48,948 bases of DNA. Source: Planctomycetota bacterium (GTDB lineage: Bacteria > Planctomycetota > Planctomycetia > Pirellulales > PLA5). The position numbers and the translations under genes are program-made. A model generated the notes under the pieces. It had not been told where the DNA came from, did no database searches, and saw nothing but the letters and a program-made list of their open reading frames with translations. Location: positions 1-48,948 of the forward strand of contig QEVJ01000077.1 of the NCBI GenBank assembly GCA_003576845.1, given 5' to 3'. Below, in pieces: positions 25,465-34,422 of the stretch (its first letter is position 1; the number at the start of each line of letters is the position of its first letter).

Positions 25465-26496
25465 ATGGCGGTGGACGCGGCGATCGAGGTCGAAAACCTG
25501 CGCAAAACCTATCGCGACGGCTTGTTCGGCAAGCGGCGGATCGAAGCCTTGCGCGGCGTCTCGCTGGCGATTCCGCGGGGAGAGATTTTTGGCCTGCTCG
25601 GGCCAAATGGGGCGGGCAAGACGACGCTCATCAAAGTGGTCTTGGGCCTCGTGAACATTACCGCCGGCGGCGCGCGGATGCTCGGGCGGCAAGTCGGCGA
25701 TCGCCGCGCTCGTCGCCGCGTCGGCTATCTGCCCGAAGGACATCGCTTTCCGCAGCATCACACGGGCAACTCGGCCCTGGTGTATTTCGGCGGGCTGAGC
25801 GGGGTGTCGCCGGCCGAGGTTCGCCGTCGCACGCCCGCGCTGCTCGAACAGGTCGGACTCGCCGAATGGGGCCAGACGAGCGTGCGCAAGTATTCCAAAG
25901 GCATGCAGCAGCGGCTCGGACTCGCCCAGGCGATGCTCCACGATCCCGAGTTGCTGATTCTCGACGAACCGACCGACGGCGTCGATCCGGTCGGGCGCAA
26001 GGAGATGCGGGTGTTACTTCAGAACCTCAAAGCCCGCGGCAAAACGATCTTCATCAACAGCCATTTGTTGCAGGAAGTCGAGCTGGTTTGCGACCGCGTG
26101 GCCATTCTTACGCACGGCGAGGTCCGCCGGATCGGCAACATGGACGAGCTGACCCGCGGTCCGCAGGCGGAGTTCACGTTCACGCTCGCGGCGGACGAAG
26201 CGGCGGCCCGGCGTGCGCTGGCGAATCACGATATGACGAGCGTTACGCCGCTGGCTTCGGGACAGATCGCCGCCCAAATGAACGTCACATTGGCGGTCGC
26301 GGATCAAGCGGCGGTCGATCGGGCGGTCGACGACGTGCGCCGGGCGGGCATCAGCATCGTGGCGATGACCGGCCGACGGCGGACGCTCGAAGATACGTTT
26401 CTCGAAGTGGTCCAAGCGGAAGGCCAACCACTTCGCGCCGTACCCTTGCCCGCGGCGCGAGGGGCCGGCGAACCCATCGACGCGGAGATCCTCTGA
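25465..26496 (+). CDS. ABC transporter ATP-binding protein (ABC-2 type export)
   Basis: A 343-residue ATPase: Walker A GPNGAGKTT, signature YSKGMQQRLGLAQA, Walker B LLILDEPTDGVDP, and H-loop NSHLLQEVE. The C-terminal 110 residues are an extension typical of ABC-2/CcmA-like subfamily proteins. The stop overlaps the permease start by one base (TGATG), so the two form one transporter. The substrate is unknown. Confidence 0.95.
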   Translation: MAVDAAIEVENLRKTYRDGLFGKRRIEALRGVSLAIPRGEIFGLLGPNGAGKTTLIKVVLGLVNITAGGARMLGRQVGDRRARRRVGYLPEGHRFPQHHTGNSALVYFGGLSGVSPAEVRRRTPALLEQVGLAEWGQTSVRKYSKGMQQRLGLAQAMLHDPELLILDEPTDGVDPVGRKEMRVLLQNLKARGKTIFINSHLLQEVELVCDRVAILTHGEVRRIGNMDELTRGPQAEFTFTLAADEAAARRALANHDMTSVTPLASGQIAAQMNVTLAVADQAAVDRAVDDVRRAGISIVAMTGRRRTLEDTFLEVVQAEGQPLRAVPLPAARGAGEPIDAEIL

Positions 26497-28811
26497 TGCG
26501 GGCATTCGTGACGATCATCGTGGACGCCTTTCGCGAGACGATCGTGTCGAAGACGATGTGGGTGTTGCTCGCGATGGCGACGGTCTTCCTGGCGGGACTT
26601 GCGCCGCTGTCGATCGTCGAGCGGGGGCCGAACCGCTTCGATTGGCAGGACTTTCGCGACCAGGACGGCTTGATTCGCGAAATCAATCGCCAGGCCGCGG
26701 AAGCGAAGCCAAGCCCCGGCAAGCAAATCGCGAAGATCGACGCCGCGTTGTCGCCGGCGGCACCGGAAACCGAACCGCCCGCGCCGACCGAGGACGCCAA
26801 TTCCAAGGACAAGCCCGCAGCCGATGGATCGCCTCGCTTTCCGCGGTCGGGCAATGCGATGATCTCGCTCAACGCCGTGGTCACGAGCCGCGACCTATAC
26901 CAGGCTGAAGCTTGGGCCGGCGTCAAGCTCGACGACGAGGCGACCGAGCTGTTGGACCGCGGCGTCGACGCGCTCCACGACAAGGAAGTCGCCCGGCTCA
27001 ACCGGCTGCTGATCGAGGCGGCTTTGGGGCGGTTCCTGAACGTCGCCGGAACGAAATCGTATATCGGCTGGGCCGCGTGGGATTGGGACGAGTCGCTGCC
27101 GGTCGACAAATCGCAGATCCTCGCGCCCGCGCTCACGTTCTTCACGGACAACATCTTGGGCGTGTTCGGCGTGTTCATCGCGATTCTCGTGACGTCGACG
27201 TTTGTGCCGCGGACGTTCGAGACGGGGGCGATCGATTTGTTGTTGAGCAAGCCGGTGTCGCGGTCGCTGGTTTTCCTCGCGAAGTTCGTCGGCGGTTGCC
27301 TGTTCGTTCTGGTGCTGTCGACGTACGTAATCGGCGGGTTGTATTTGATCGCCGGGTTGCGTCTGGGGTATTGGAATCACCGCTTTCTGTGGTGCATTCC
27401 ATTGTTGTTCTTCTTGTTCGCGATCTATTACTCCGTGTCGGCAATGGCAGGCGTGCTGTGGCGGAACGCGATCGTCAGTGTCGTGGTGGCGATGGTGTTT
27501 TGGGCGATCTGTTTTGCGCTCGGCACGGCTAAGGGGATTTCCGACGCGCAGGCGATGACGTCGCGGCGGATTTACCGCCTCGTGGCGGCGGACGACGCGT
27601 GGTTTGCGGCATTTCGCGGAGCGTGGGGTATGCCGCACGGCGCGTTTCAGCGGTGGGACGCCGAGGCCGGCAATTGGGTCGAGGCGTTTACGCGCGGGGA
27701 GGGTGAAGGCGCGGCGCCCCCTTGGGAAAATCGGTTCGACGCGCCGCCGATCTACGATCCTGTGTCGAAACGGTTGCTCGCCGTCGGCAATTTGTTCGAG
27801 CAGAAGTCGGGCGCGCATACCGGTCCCTGGCTGCTCGCGGCGAGTGCGCAGAGCGGCTGGCGCCAGGAGATTCTCGGGCGTCTGCCGAAGAACGTGCGGC
27901 AACTCGTCGTGCGCGGCGACGGCAAGGTGTTGGGGCTCTCATCGGGCGGGATTCTCGAAATCCCGGCGAATGCGAAGCCGCTGTCGGCAGAGCAGGCGAA
28001 GAACCGCGACTCGGCTCCCACGCTCGAATGTCAGGAGTACGAAGCCGAGGAATGGGCGTTGCCGTCGGCCGTTGTGGCTCGGGGGAAGTCGACCGATCTG
28101 GTCGTGTACGATCCCGGCCGACTGCGGCTGTTGCGGCTCGTCGACGGTAAGCGGTATGAAACGGCGGCGAGCTACGAAGTCTCGCCGGCCGTACAGTGCG
28201 ACCCCGACGCGCTGGCTTGTGCCGGCGACCGCGTCGTGCTCGCGCTCAACGATCGGCGGATTCTTGTGTTTTCGCTTGAGGACAACGCGCTAGCGTTGCT
28301 CGCCGAACGCCAAGCCGATGCCGTGGTCAGGCAGGTGCGCCTCGCGCCCGACGGCAAGTCGTTCGCCGCGCGCCGCGAGGATCAACGCCTGTTCTGGTAC
28401 GAGACCGACGGCGAATCGGCGGGCACGCCGCTCGGCGGCGGCGCCCAGGGCAACGTGACGGCGATTGCCGCGTCTCCCGACGGCACGCTCGCGGCGGCGT
28501 ATGCCTTCAACCATCTGCTGCTGCTCGACGAGAACCACAAGGCGCAAGAGCGTCTCACGCCGGAGTACAGCACGTTCGAGGCGATTTACTGGTACTTCAT
28601 CAAACCGCTCTACACGATCTTTCCCAAGCCGGGCGAGCTCGGCAACGTCACCGCGTACTTTCTCTACGGCAAGGAAACGATCTCCGTGCCCGGCAATCCC
28701 GACGCGCCGGAAGAGAAGCTCGACATCTACACGCCGCTGTGGAGCAATCTGCTGTTTCTGTCGGCAATGCTCGGGATCGGCTGTTGGTACGTGAGCCGGC
28801 GCGATTTTTGA
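26496..28811 (+). CDS. ABC-2 permease with large inserted propeller-like domain
   Basis: A 771-residue permease. Membrane helix 1 is at about 20-40, a first outside loop at 43-205, then five helices between 207 and 345 (TFFTDNILGVFGVFIAIL; SLVFLAKFVGGCLFVLVLST; and others). Residues about 350-740 are soluble and look like a beta-propeller (repeated strands such as LVVRGDGKVLGLSSGGILEI; DRVVLALNDRRILVFSLED; VTAIAASPDGTLAAAYAFN). A last helix is at 745-763. ABC-2 permeases have about 250-400 residues, so the insert is unusual. Such a domain would lie outside the cytoplasm or between helices. It shares one base with the ATPase stop. A function in export or in sensing is inferred. Confidence 0.9.
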   Translation: MRAFVTIIVDAFRETIVSKTMWVLLAMATVFLAGLAPLSIVERGPNRFDWQDFRDQDGLIREINRQAAEAKPSPGKQIAKIDAALSPAAPETEPPAPTEDANSKDKPAADGSPRFPRSGNAMISLNAVVTSRDLYQAEAWAGVKLDDEATELLDRGVDALHDKEVARLNRLLIEAALGRFLNVAGTKSYIGWAAWDWDESLPVDKSQILAPALTFFTDNILGVFGVFIAILVTSTFVPRTFETGAIDLLLSKPVSRSLVFLAKFVGGCLFVLVLSTYVIGGLYLIAGLRLGYWNHRFLWCIPLLFFLFAIYYSVSAMAGVLWRNAIVSVVVAMVFWAICFALGTAKGISDAQAMTSRRIYRLVAADDAWFAAFRGAWGMPHGAFQRWDAEAGNWVEAFTRGEGEGAAPPWENRFDAPPIYDPVSKRLLAVGNLFEQKSGAHTGPWLLAASAQSGWRQEILGRLPKNVRQLVVRGDGKVLGLSSGGILEIPANAKPLSAEQAKNRDSAPTLECQEYEAEEWALPSAVVARGKSTDLVVYDPGRLRLLRLVDGKRYETAASYEVSPAVQCDPDALACAGDRVVLALNDRRILVFSLEDNALALLAERQADAVVRQVRLAPDGKSFAARREDQRLFWYETDGESAGTPLGGGAQGNVTAIAASPDGTLAAAYAFNHLLLLDENHKAQERLTPEYSTFEAIYWYFIKPLYTIFPKPGELGNVTAYFLYGKETISVPGNPDAPEEKLDIYTPLWSNLLFLSAMLGIGCWYVSRRDF

Positions 28812-28840
28812 CCGCGACGTGCGGGCGACGGTCAGATCGC

Positions 28841-28900
28841 GTCAGGCCGGCGCGGGATTGGCGTTGCGAGGATCGCGGGTGCGTTCCCGCTTGGCCTGAC
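28841..28900. terminator. Inverted repeat between converging genes, possible terminator
   Basis: Arms GTCAGGCC (28841-28848) and GGCCTGAC (28893-28900) enclose a second small stem GCGGGTGCGTTCCCGC. It lies in the 89-base gap between converging ABC genes. No T-tract follows, so intrinsic termination is uncertain. Confidence 0.4.
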
Positions 28901-29647
28901 CTACGGCTGACCCACGGATTGTGGCGCTGCGGTATCGACGGGTTCGGGCGAACCGCCGCCGCGGGCCGTGCGGCGGTCGAACTGGACGACGCCGTCTCGG
29001 AGGCGGACGATCCGCTTCGACCGTTCGGCGACGTCCGTCTCGTGAGTGACCATGATGATCGTCTTGCCGGCGTCGTTGAGCCGCTCCAGGAGCGCGAGAA
29101 TCTCCTCCGTGGTGTGCGAATCGAGATTTCCCGTCGGCTCGTCGGCCAGGAGGAACACGGGGTCGTTGACGAGGCTGCGCGCGATCGCCACGCGCTGCTG
29201 CTGACCGCCGGAGAGTTGCATCGGCCGGTGCTGGAGCCGTTCGGCGAGGCCGACCATCTCTGCCAGCTCGCGGACGCGGCGGCGATCGGCCGCGGTGATT
29301 CGCCCGCGATAGTGCAGCGGCACCTCGATGTTTTCGAGGACCGTCATCTGCGGGAGCAAATTGTACGACTGGAACACGAAACCGATATGGGCGGCGCGGA
29401 CTTCGCTGAGGCGGTCGTCGCTGAGCCGGGCGACGTTTTCGTCCGCGAGATAAAAATTGCCGGAAGTGGGCCGGTCCAAGCAACCGAGCAGGTTCAAGAG
29501 CGTGCTCTTGCCGGAACCGCTCGGGCCCATGATGGCGACGTAATCGCCGGCGGGCACGTCCATCGATACGCCGCGGAGCGCGCGAACGACCTCGCCGCCG
29601 ACGACGTAGTCTTTTCGCAAATCTTCGATGCGGGCGGCAAGCTGCAT
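28901..29647 (-). CDS. LolD/MacB-type ABC transporter ATPase
   Basis: A 248-residue ATPase with Walker A GPSGSGKST, Q-loop FQSYNLLP, signature LSGGQQQRVAIARSL, and Walker B VFLLADEPTGNLD, a sequence typical of LolD/FtsE/MacB-family ATPases. It follows the HlyD/MacA-like gene by 42 bases. The partner permease (FtsX/MacB type) is not present, so the complex is incomplete here. Confidence 0.95.
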   Translation of the reverse strand: MQLAARIEDLRKDYVVGGEVVRALRGVSMDVPAGDYVAIMGPSGSGKSTLLNLLGCLDRPTSGNFYLADENVARLSDDRLSEVRAAHIGFVFQSYNLLPQMTVLENIEVPLHYRGRITAADRRRVRELAEMVGLAERLQHRPMQLSGGQQQRVAIARSLVNDPVFLLADEPTGNLDSHTTEEILALLERLNDAGKTIIMVTHETDVAERSKRIVRLRDGVVQFDRRTARGGGSPEPVDTAAPQSVGQP

Positions 29648-29689
29648 GGCAACGAAAGATCGGGAACCGCCGGCCGGCGGGTTCGAAGA

Positions 29690-31219
29690 TTACCCGCCGC
29701 TTTGAGCGCGGCCGGGGCCGCGTTTGGCGGCGCCGTTGTCGGGCCGACCGTCGTTGCGACGTTCGCGACCGCGGTCGGCCAGCACCGGCGCTTCGGGCGC
29801 CTCGGGGAACTCCACCGACTCCGCGTACTGCTTTCCGTCGAGAGCGACCTGTTCGCCTTCGCTCAGGCCGCTGTGGACGACGACGAATTTGTCGTTGTTG
29901 GCCCCGATTTCGACCGGCTTGGCGGTGAGCTTATTGTCGCTGCTGACGAGGCAGTAATTGATTCCATTGCGTTCGACGATCGACTGGACAGGAACTTGTA
30001 GTACGTCGGGTTCGCGGCTGACGATGACGGTTACCTTGGCGCGGAGGCCAGGACGCAAGTTGTCGGTGGGCGACGTAATCTTGACGATCGCGCCGTATTC
30101 CTTGGTGGACGAGGACCAGCGGCCCGCCATCGGAAAGGCATCGACAGACTCAACGTAGGCGTCGTAGAACGTCCCGGGATTCGAATCGAGTTCGATCTTG
30201 GCGATCGCGCCGGGGCGGACGTGGTTGATCCGCGATTCGTTTATCGTCGCTTTGACCTGCATTTGCTTCGCGTCGGGGAGGCGGATAACCGTTTGCCCTT
30301 CGCGGATGATGGCGCCTTCCTCGATGATGACTTGCTCGTCACGGCGACGGTCGTTGCTCGTGGCGTAGACGACCTGACCGTCGTTAGGAGCGACGACGCG
30401 GCAATTCGCCACCTGGGTTTCGAGCACGTGAAGCCGCGAGGATTCGAGCGCGAGCGTCGCTTCCGACGCCGTGAGCATGGCGTTGGCCTGGGCGATCGCG
30501 CCGTTGAGCTGGGCGACCATTTTTTGATACGTGTGGTTCTGAAGCACGTCGAGCTTGGTCTTGGCCGCTTCGAGATCTTTACCGGCCTTCTGCACCGCGA
30601 ACCGTTCGGCGTCGAGTTGCACGGCGTTGATGTAATTCACCGCGGCCAGGCGCTCGGCAAACCGCAGGTACTCCTCGGCGCGGCGAAGATTCTCTTCGGC
30701 CACGAACACTTCGCCGCGGGCGAGTTCCTGCTCCTGCTTCGACGTGCCGTTGATGTACTCTTGCAGCGCGGCTTCGGCCGTCTTGAGGGCCGTTTCGTTC
30801 TGCGTCTTCGCGGCTTGGGCGTTGGCGACGTAGATTTTTTGCTGGGTCAATTGCGTGCGCAGGGCCGAATCGTCGAACTGGATCAAGAAGTCGCCCTTCT
30901 TGACGAATTTTCCGGACGGCACGATCTTCAAGATCGCGGTGCCCGTACCGGTTTCGGCTTTGACGAGGCAGCGGACCTCCTCATTGTTCGAGCTTTCGAG
31001 TTCGCCGCGTTCGACGACGAAATGTTCGAAGGGGCCGCGGCTGACGGGTTGCAGAATTGCGGCGGCGACGTCGGTTTGCGTGCCGCTGCCATCGCCGAAA
31101 TAGGCGGCGCCGCTGGCGACGAGCGCACCGACAACCACCAAGCCGGCGATCGTGCCCCACCAGATGCGGCCCGAGCGCACGCTTGACTTCCGTCGGCGCA
31201 TAAGCGCATCACACGCCAT
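29690..31219 (-). CDS. MacA/HlyD-like periplasmic adaptor
   Basis: A 509-residue membrane fusion protein. Residues about 20-42 are the membrane anchor (WWGTIAGLVVVGALVASGAA). The HlyD/RND-type order follows: a biotinyl-lipoyl half-motif, a long coiled-coil hairpin (about 125-275, many Ala/Glu/Lys/Gln), the second half-motif (NCRVVAPNDGQVVYA), then beta-barrel and membrane-proximal domains. It joins an inner-membrane exporter to an outer-membrane channel. ATG 31219 has AGG eight bases before it; ATG 31201 is another choice. It is co-directional with the LolD-like ATPase. Confidence 0.9.
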   Translation of the reverse strand: MACDALMRRRKSSVRSGRIWWGTIAGLVVVGALVASGAAYFGDGSGTQTDVAAAILQPVSRGPFEHFVVERGELESSNNEEVRCLVKAETGTGTAILKIVPSGKFVKKGDFLIQFDDSALRTQLTQQKIYVANAQAAKTQNETALKTAEAALQEYINGTSKQEQELARGEVFVAEENLRRAEEYLRFAERLAAVNYINAVQLDAERFAVQKAGKDLEAAKTKLDVLQNHTYQKMVAQLNGAIAQANAMLTASEATLALESSRLHVLETQVANCRVVAPNDGQVVYATSNDRRRDEQVIIEEGAIIREGQTVIRLPDAKQMQVKATINESRINHVRPGAIAKIELDSNPGTFYDAYVESVDAFPMAGRWSSSTKEYGAIVKITSPTDNLRPGLRAKVTVIVSREPDVLQVPVQSIVERNGINYCLVSSDNKLTAKPVEIGANNDKFVVVHSGLSEGEQVALDGKQYAESVEFPEAPEAPVLADRGRERRNDGRPDNGAAKRGPGRAQSGG

Positions 31220-31469
31220 CGGACGACCTCGCAATTACCGAATGTCGGGGAGAGATTACGGGAGGGATCGAGCGGCCGCAGGCAGGATCGTCGTCGGCGA
31301 GGAAGCGGCCGCCGCTCTAGGTCGCTAGTATTTTAGTCGACTGTCCCGGCAATGTCATCCACATTCAACAACCCCGGAACCGGCCGAAAGGTGCGGTTGG
31401 CCCTCTGTTAGGGCGGCATTTTTCGGGGATTTGGGCGGATTTTCCAAAGAATCGGCGTGCCGCGGCTCG

Positions 31470-32477
31470 TCAGTTTACGCTGGGCCGAGGCGATCTGCCG
31501 GCTTCGCGCGCGTCGCGCTCGATCTGGGCCAGAAGCCGCGTCAGAGTGTTGGCATGCACGCCCAGGAGCTTTGCGGCGCGGCCCTTGTGTCCGCCGGTCG
31601 TGCGCAGGGCTTGCTGCACGGCCGCCGTGCGCAACCGGTTAAGGTCGAAGAACGGCAGGGTTTCGCTCCGACCGCCGGATGCGTTGCGATTCGGCAATTC
31701 GGGCCGCGAGCTGAGGACGTAAGACTGCTCGATCACGTGGGCCAATTGGCGGATATTGCCGGGCCACTCGTATTCGCAAAACTGCCGCAGTTCGTCCTCG
31801 GCGGGGGTCCATTTCTCGGCGCGATATTTCGCGGCGTATTCGCGGGAGAAAAACTCGACGAATTCGGGTATGTCTTCGGCCCGCTCGCGCAGCGCGGGGA
31901 CGCGCAGTTCGACCATATTGAGGCGATAGTACAAATCTTCGCGAAATCGGCCCTCGGCGACTTCGATTTCGAGATCGCGATTCGTGGCTGCGACGATCTG
32001 GACGTTTACCCTTTCGGGGCGCGACGTGCCGACGGGCGTCACTTCGCCTTCTTGGAGCGCGCGAAGCAGTTTGGGCTGCAATTCGAGCGGCATCTCGCCG
32101 ACTTCATCGAGAAACACGACGCCGCCGTCGGCCGAGCGGAACACGCCGAGCGCGCGTCCGGCGGCGCCGGTGAACGCGCCCTTTTCGTGGCCGAAGAGCT
32201 GGCTTTCGGCCAGCGATACCGTCAGCGCGGCGCAGTTGACCGGAATGAACGGTTTGATTCGGCGGGGGCCGCTCGCATGAATTTTGCGGGCCCAGAGTTC
32301 CTTGCCGGTGCCGGTTTCGCCGCTTAAGAGCACGGTGCAGGCGACTTCCGCGGCGCGGTCGACGTGTTTGGCAATCCGCCGGATGGCCGGATTGCGTCCC
32401 AGCACCCACTTACCCGTCGGGGAAAGTGTGCCGAGTGCGTCGATAGTCTCGCTCGTGCGAGGGGCGTCCCGGAGCAT
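31470..32477 (-). CDS. Sigma-54-dependent transcriptional activator without sensory domain
   Basis: A 335-residue enhancer-binding protein. The AAA+ domain starts near residue 25: Walker A GETGTGKE (53-60), the sigma-54 contact loop GAFTGA (100-105), and Walker B GGVVFLDEVG (118-127). The C-terminal Fis-type helix-turn-helix (GGHKGRAAKLLGVHANTLTR) is present. There is no receiver, GAF or PAS domain at the N-terminus, only about 25 residues, so activity must be controlled by a partner protein or by its amount (as with PspF). The targets are unknown; candidate sigma-54 promoters in this window are listed separately. Confidence 0.95.
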   Translation of the reverse strand: MLRDAPRTSETIDALGTLSPTGKWVLGRNPAIRRIAKHVDRAAEVACTVLLSGETGTGKELWARKIHASGPRRIKPFIPVNCAALTVSLAESQLFGHEKGAFTGAAGRALGVFRSADGGVVFLDEVGEMPLELQPKLLRALQEGEVTPVGTSRPERVNVQIVAATNRDLEIEVAEGRFREDLYYRLNMVELRVPALRERAEDIPEFVEFFSREYAAKYRAEKWTPAEDELRQFCEYEWPGNIRQLAHVIEQSYVLSSRPELPNRNASGGRSETLPFFDLNRLRTAAVQQALRTTGGHKGRAAKLLGVHANTLTRLLAQIERDAREAGRSPRPSVN

Positions 32478-33090
32478 GAAAACTCGATCCTGCCGGACCG
32501 GCTTACGCTTGTGTGCGGCCGTAAGCGGCTCGGCGTCTCTTCTCGGCGAAATAGACTGCTCGCGCCCCGAGCGCGGAGGCTAGATCGCGTGGCATTCCGT
32601 CATTAGCGGCAAACTGGACAGGCCAAAATCAAGGTCTACGCGGCCGCCCTGGCTGCGATGAAAACAGGGAACGCTCGCGCCACCCGCTGCAAGACTCACC
32701 CGGGGGCGTGGTCCGCAATCCCCCAAGCGTTGTCGTTCCCAGAATGCCGCCGATCATCGACGGCGCCGAAAACCTTACGCAGTTTCGGCAACCTCTACGA
32801 CTCGTATTCTAAACGCAGCCAATAGGGTTTGCAACAAAACGGCGCGCGGCGGCCGTGGGATAGACCTACAAAAAACGGCGGGAAAACCCTCATAATCCAA
32901 ACGAAAGCCCAACATTTAGCCCCCGGGTGAACACACCGGGGGCAATGTGAAATCCCATCCCAAGAGCGCATGGTTCACCCGGTGTTGCCCCGTTGCCCCA
33001 TCGCGCACCCGGGCCGTTTGCCCCCGGTGTATTCACCGGGGGCTAAATGAGGGTGGGGCTAGATGGTGGCAGGGCTAGATGGTGGCAGGG
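32478..33090. other. Gap between the SDR and the sigma-54 activator
   Basis: 613 bases without a supported gene. It contains the inverted repeat 32914-33048 and the tandem repeat at 33059-33099. The 250 bases closest to the activator are GC-rich and without a promoter that I can recognise. Between 32780 and 32910 the sequence is richer in A. Confidence 0.5.
32914..33048. repeat. Inverted repeat TTTAGCCCCCGG ... CCGGGGGCTAAA
   Basis: Arms at about 32914-32945 and 33018-33048 are complements with one indel and one mismatch. Each arm is also a hairpin of CCCCCGG and CCGGGGG. The inside is G/C-rich and contains further CACCCGG pieces. It lies downstream of the SDR gene. Confidence 0.8.
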
Positions 33091-33099
33091 CTAGATGGT
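33059..33099. repeat. Tandem 16-base repeat overlapping the SDR stop codon
   Basis: The unit CTAGATGGTGGCAGGG is present at 33059-33074 and 33075-33090, and a third, partial unit (CTAGATGGT) at 33091-33099 forms the last codons and stop of the SDR gene. On the gene strand this repeats the coding end with its stop codon, a small duplication that leaves the gene intact. Confidence 0.8.
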
Positions 33100-33870
33100 C
33101 ATCGCGGTGAAGCCGCCGTCGACGTAAAACGTTCCGCCCGTGATGAAGCTACCCGCCCGCGGCGAAAGCAACAGCAGTGCCATGCCGACCAATTCTTCCG
33201 GACGGCCAAATCGGCCCATCGGTGTGTGGCGGAGGATGTCGGCGACGCGGGTTTCGTCGAGAATCGCGCGGTTCTGTTCCGCGGGGAAGAAGCCGGGGCA
33301 AAGCGCATTCACCCGCACGCCTGCCTTGGCCCATTCGCGGCCGAGGTTCCGCGTCAGGCTGAGTACGCCGGCCTTCGACGCGGAATAGGCGAAGACGCGG
33401 GAGAGCGGCGTTTCGGCGGAGACGCTGGCAATGTTGAGAATCGCGCCGCCGCCCCGCTCGACCATGTGGCGGCCGAAGACCTGACAGCCCCAATGCGTCG
33501 CCCGGAGATTGATGGCCAGGATGCGATCCCATTCTTCGTCGCTGACGTCGAAGTACGGCGTCGCGGAATTTGCGCCCGCGCAATTGACCAGGGCGTCGAC
33601 GCGGCCGAACTCTCGGAGCGACGCGGCGAGCAGCGCCGCGATCGTCGCATGTTCGGTTACGTCGATGGCCGCGGCGATCACCCGCGAGCCGCCGCGAAGC
33701 TCTGCGACGACGCCTTCGCAGCGGCTCAACTCTCGCCCGGCAACGACGACGTTCGCGCCGGCCCGAGCCAGGCCGCGTGCGATCTCGGCGCCGAGCGTCC
33801 CGTTGCCGCCGATCACGACGGCCGTTTGACCGGTGAAGCCGAACAAGTCGTCCAAGTAGGTGTTGCTCAT
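33091..33870 (-). CDS. Short-chain dehydrogenase/reductase
   Basis: A 259-residue NAD(P)-dependent oxidoreductase. The cofactor motif is GGNGTLG (21-27), NCAGA is at 96-100, and the catalytic residues are S149, Y162 and K166 (YSASK), with N121 in INLRA. The length and SGSFITGGTFYVDGGF-type end are typical of SDRs. The pattern resembles gluconate 5-dehydrogenase or D-mannonate oxidoreductase-like SDRs, but the substrate cannot be fixed from sequence. It stands alone. Confidence 0.93.
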   Translation of the reverse strand: MSNTYLDDLFGFTGQTAVVIGGNGTLGAEIARGLARAGANVVVAGRELSRCEGVVAELRGGSRVIAAAIDVTEHATIAALLAASLREFGRVDALVNCAGANSATPYFDVSDEEWDRILAINLRATHWGCQVFGRHMVERGGGAILNIASVSAETPLSRVFAYSASKAGVLSLTRNLGREWAKAGVRVNALCPGFFPAEQNRAILDETRVADILRHTPMGRFGRPEELVGMALLLLSPRAGSFITGGTFYVDGGFTAMTI

Positions 33871-34422
33871 CCGCGCCCCAAATCGAAATGAAACATGCGC
33901 AAGAGTTTAGTCGACTGGAGCACACCACGGATTACCCAGCACGGCCTTCGGCCGCAACCAGAATTCGGTTGAGTGCGCAGTGAGCAGCGAGCAGGTTGCT
34001 CATTCCGCTTCGAGAGTTGAAATTTTCGCAGCGTGCGACGAAGTCCGGCGCTTGTAGTATGGAAAACCCAGCGCGGCCTGTGGCTACGGATGATTGAAGG
34101 GCGAGTCTCGTGCGTTTATCCGTAATTATCCGTACCACTAATGCTTGAATTCTTCGCAAGCAAACGATATTTCATACCGTGTTTTGTCCCCTGTACACGC
34201 ACGAGCGCGTGCGGTGCCCACTACCCATTCAACTCAACTCGGTCGCGATGAACAAACTACTCCGTGAGCCTCCGTGAAACCTCCGCACTATGAACGCCTC
34301 GGATCTTCGCATATTGCGGAGGTTTTGACGTCTGTAGCGAAATGGCCAAACGGCTCGCTGTCCACTGCCCACGCATCCGAACTTGGGTTGCGGCCGAAGG
34401 CTGCTCCAAGGTTTCCGCGGTT
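33871..34422. other. Gap between the SDR and the PQQ-like lipoprotein
   Basis: 552 bases without a supported gene, lower in GC than the average. It carries the short inverted repeat 34277-34325 near the lipoprotein end. I recognise no promoter or RNA gene. Confidence 0.5.
34277..34325. repeat. Inverted repeat AAACCTCCGCA ... TGCGGAGGTTT
   Basis: Perfect 11-base arms at 34277-34287 and 34315-34325. It lies 98 bases after the lipoprotein stop and could end its transcript; the preceding TCCGTGAGCCTCCGTGAAAC is like the repeat in 8711-8925. Confidence 0.6.

Noticed and set aside
25383-26495. Upstream extension of the ABC-2 permease frame
   Set aside because: This part overlaps the whole ABC ATPase gene in another frame. 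The permease starts at ATG 26496, which overlaps the ATPase stop.
31325-33920. Shared TTTAGTCGACTG at about 31333 and 33905
   Set aside because: A 12-base match around a palindrome with no further similarity; probably chance.
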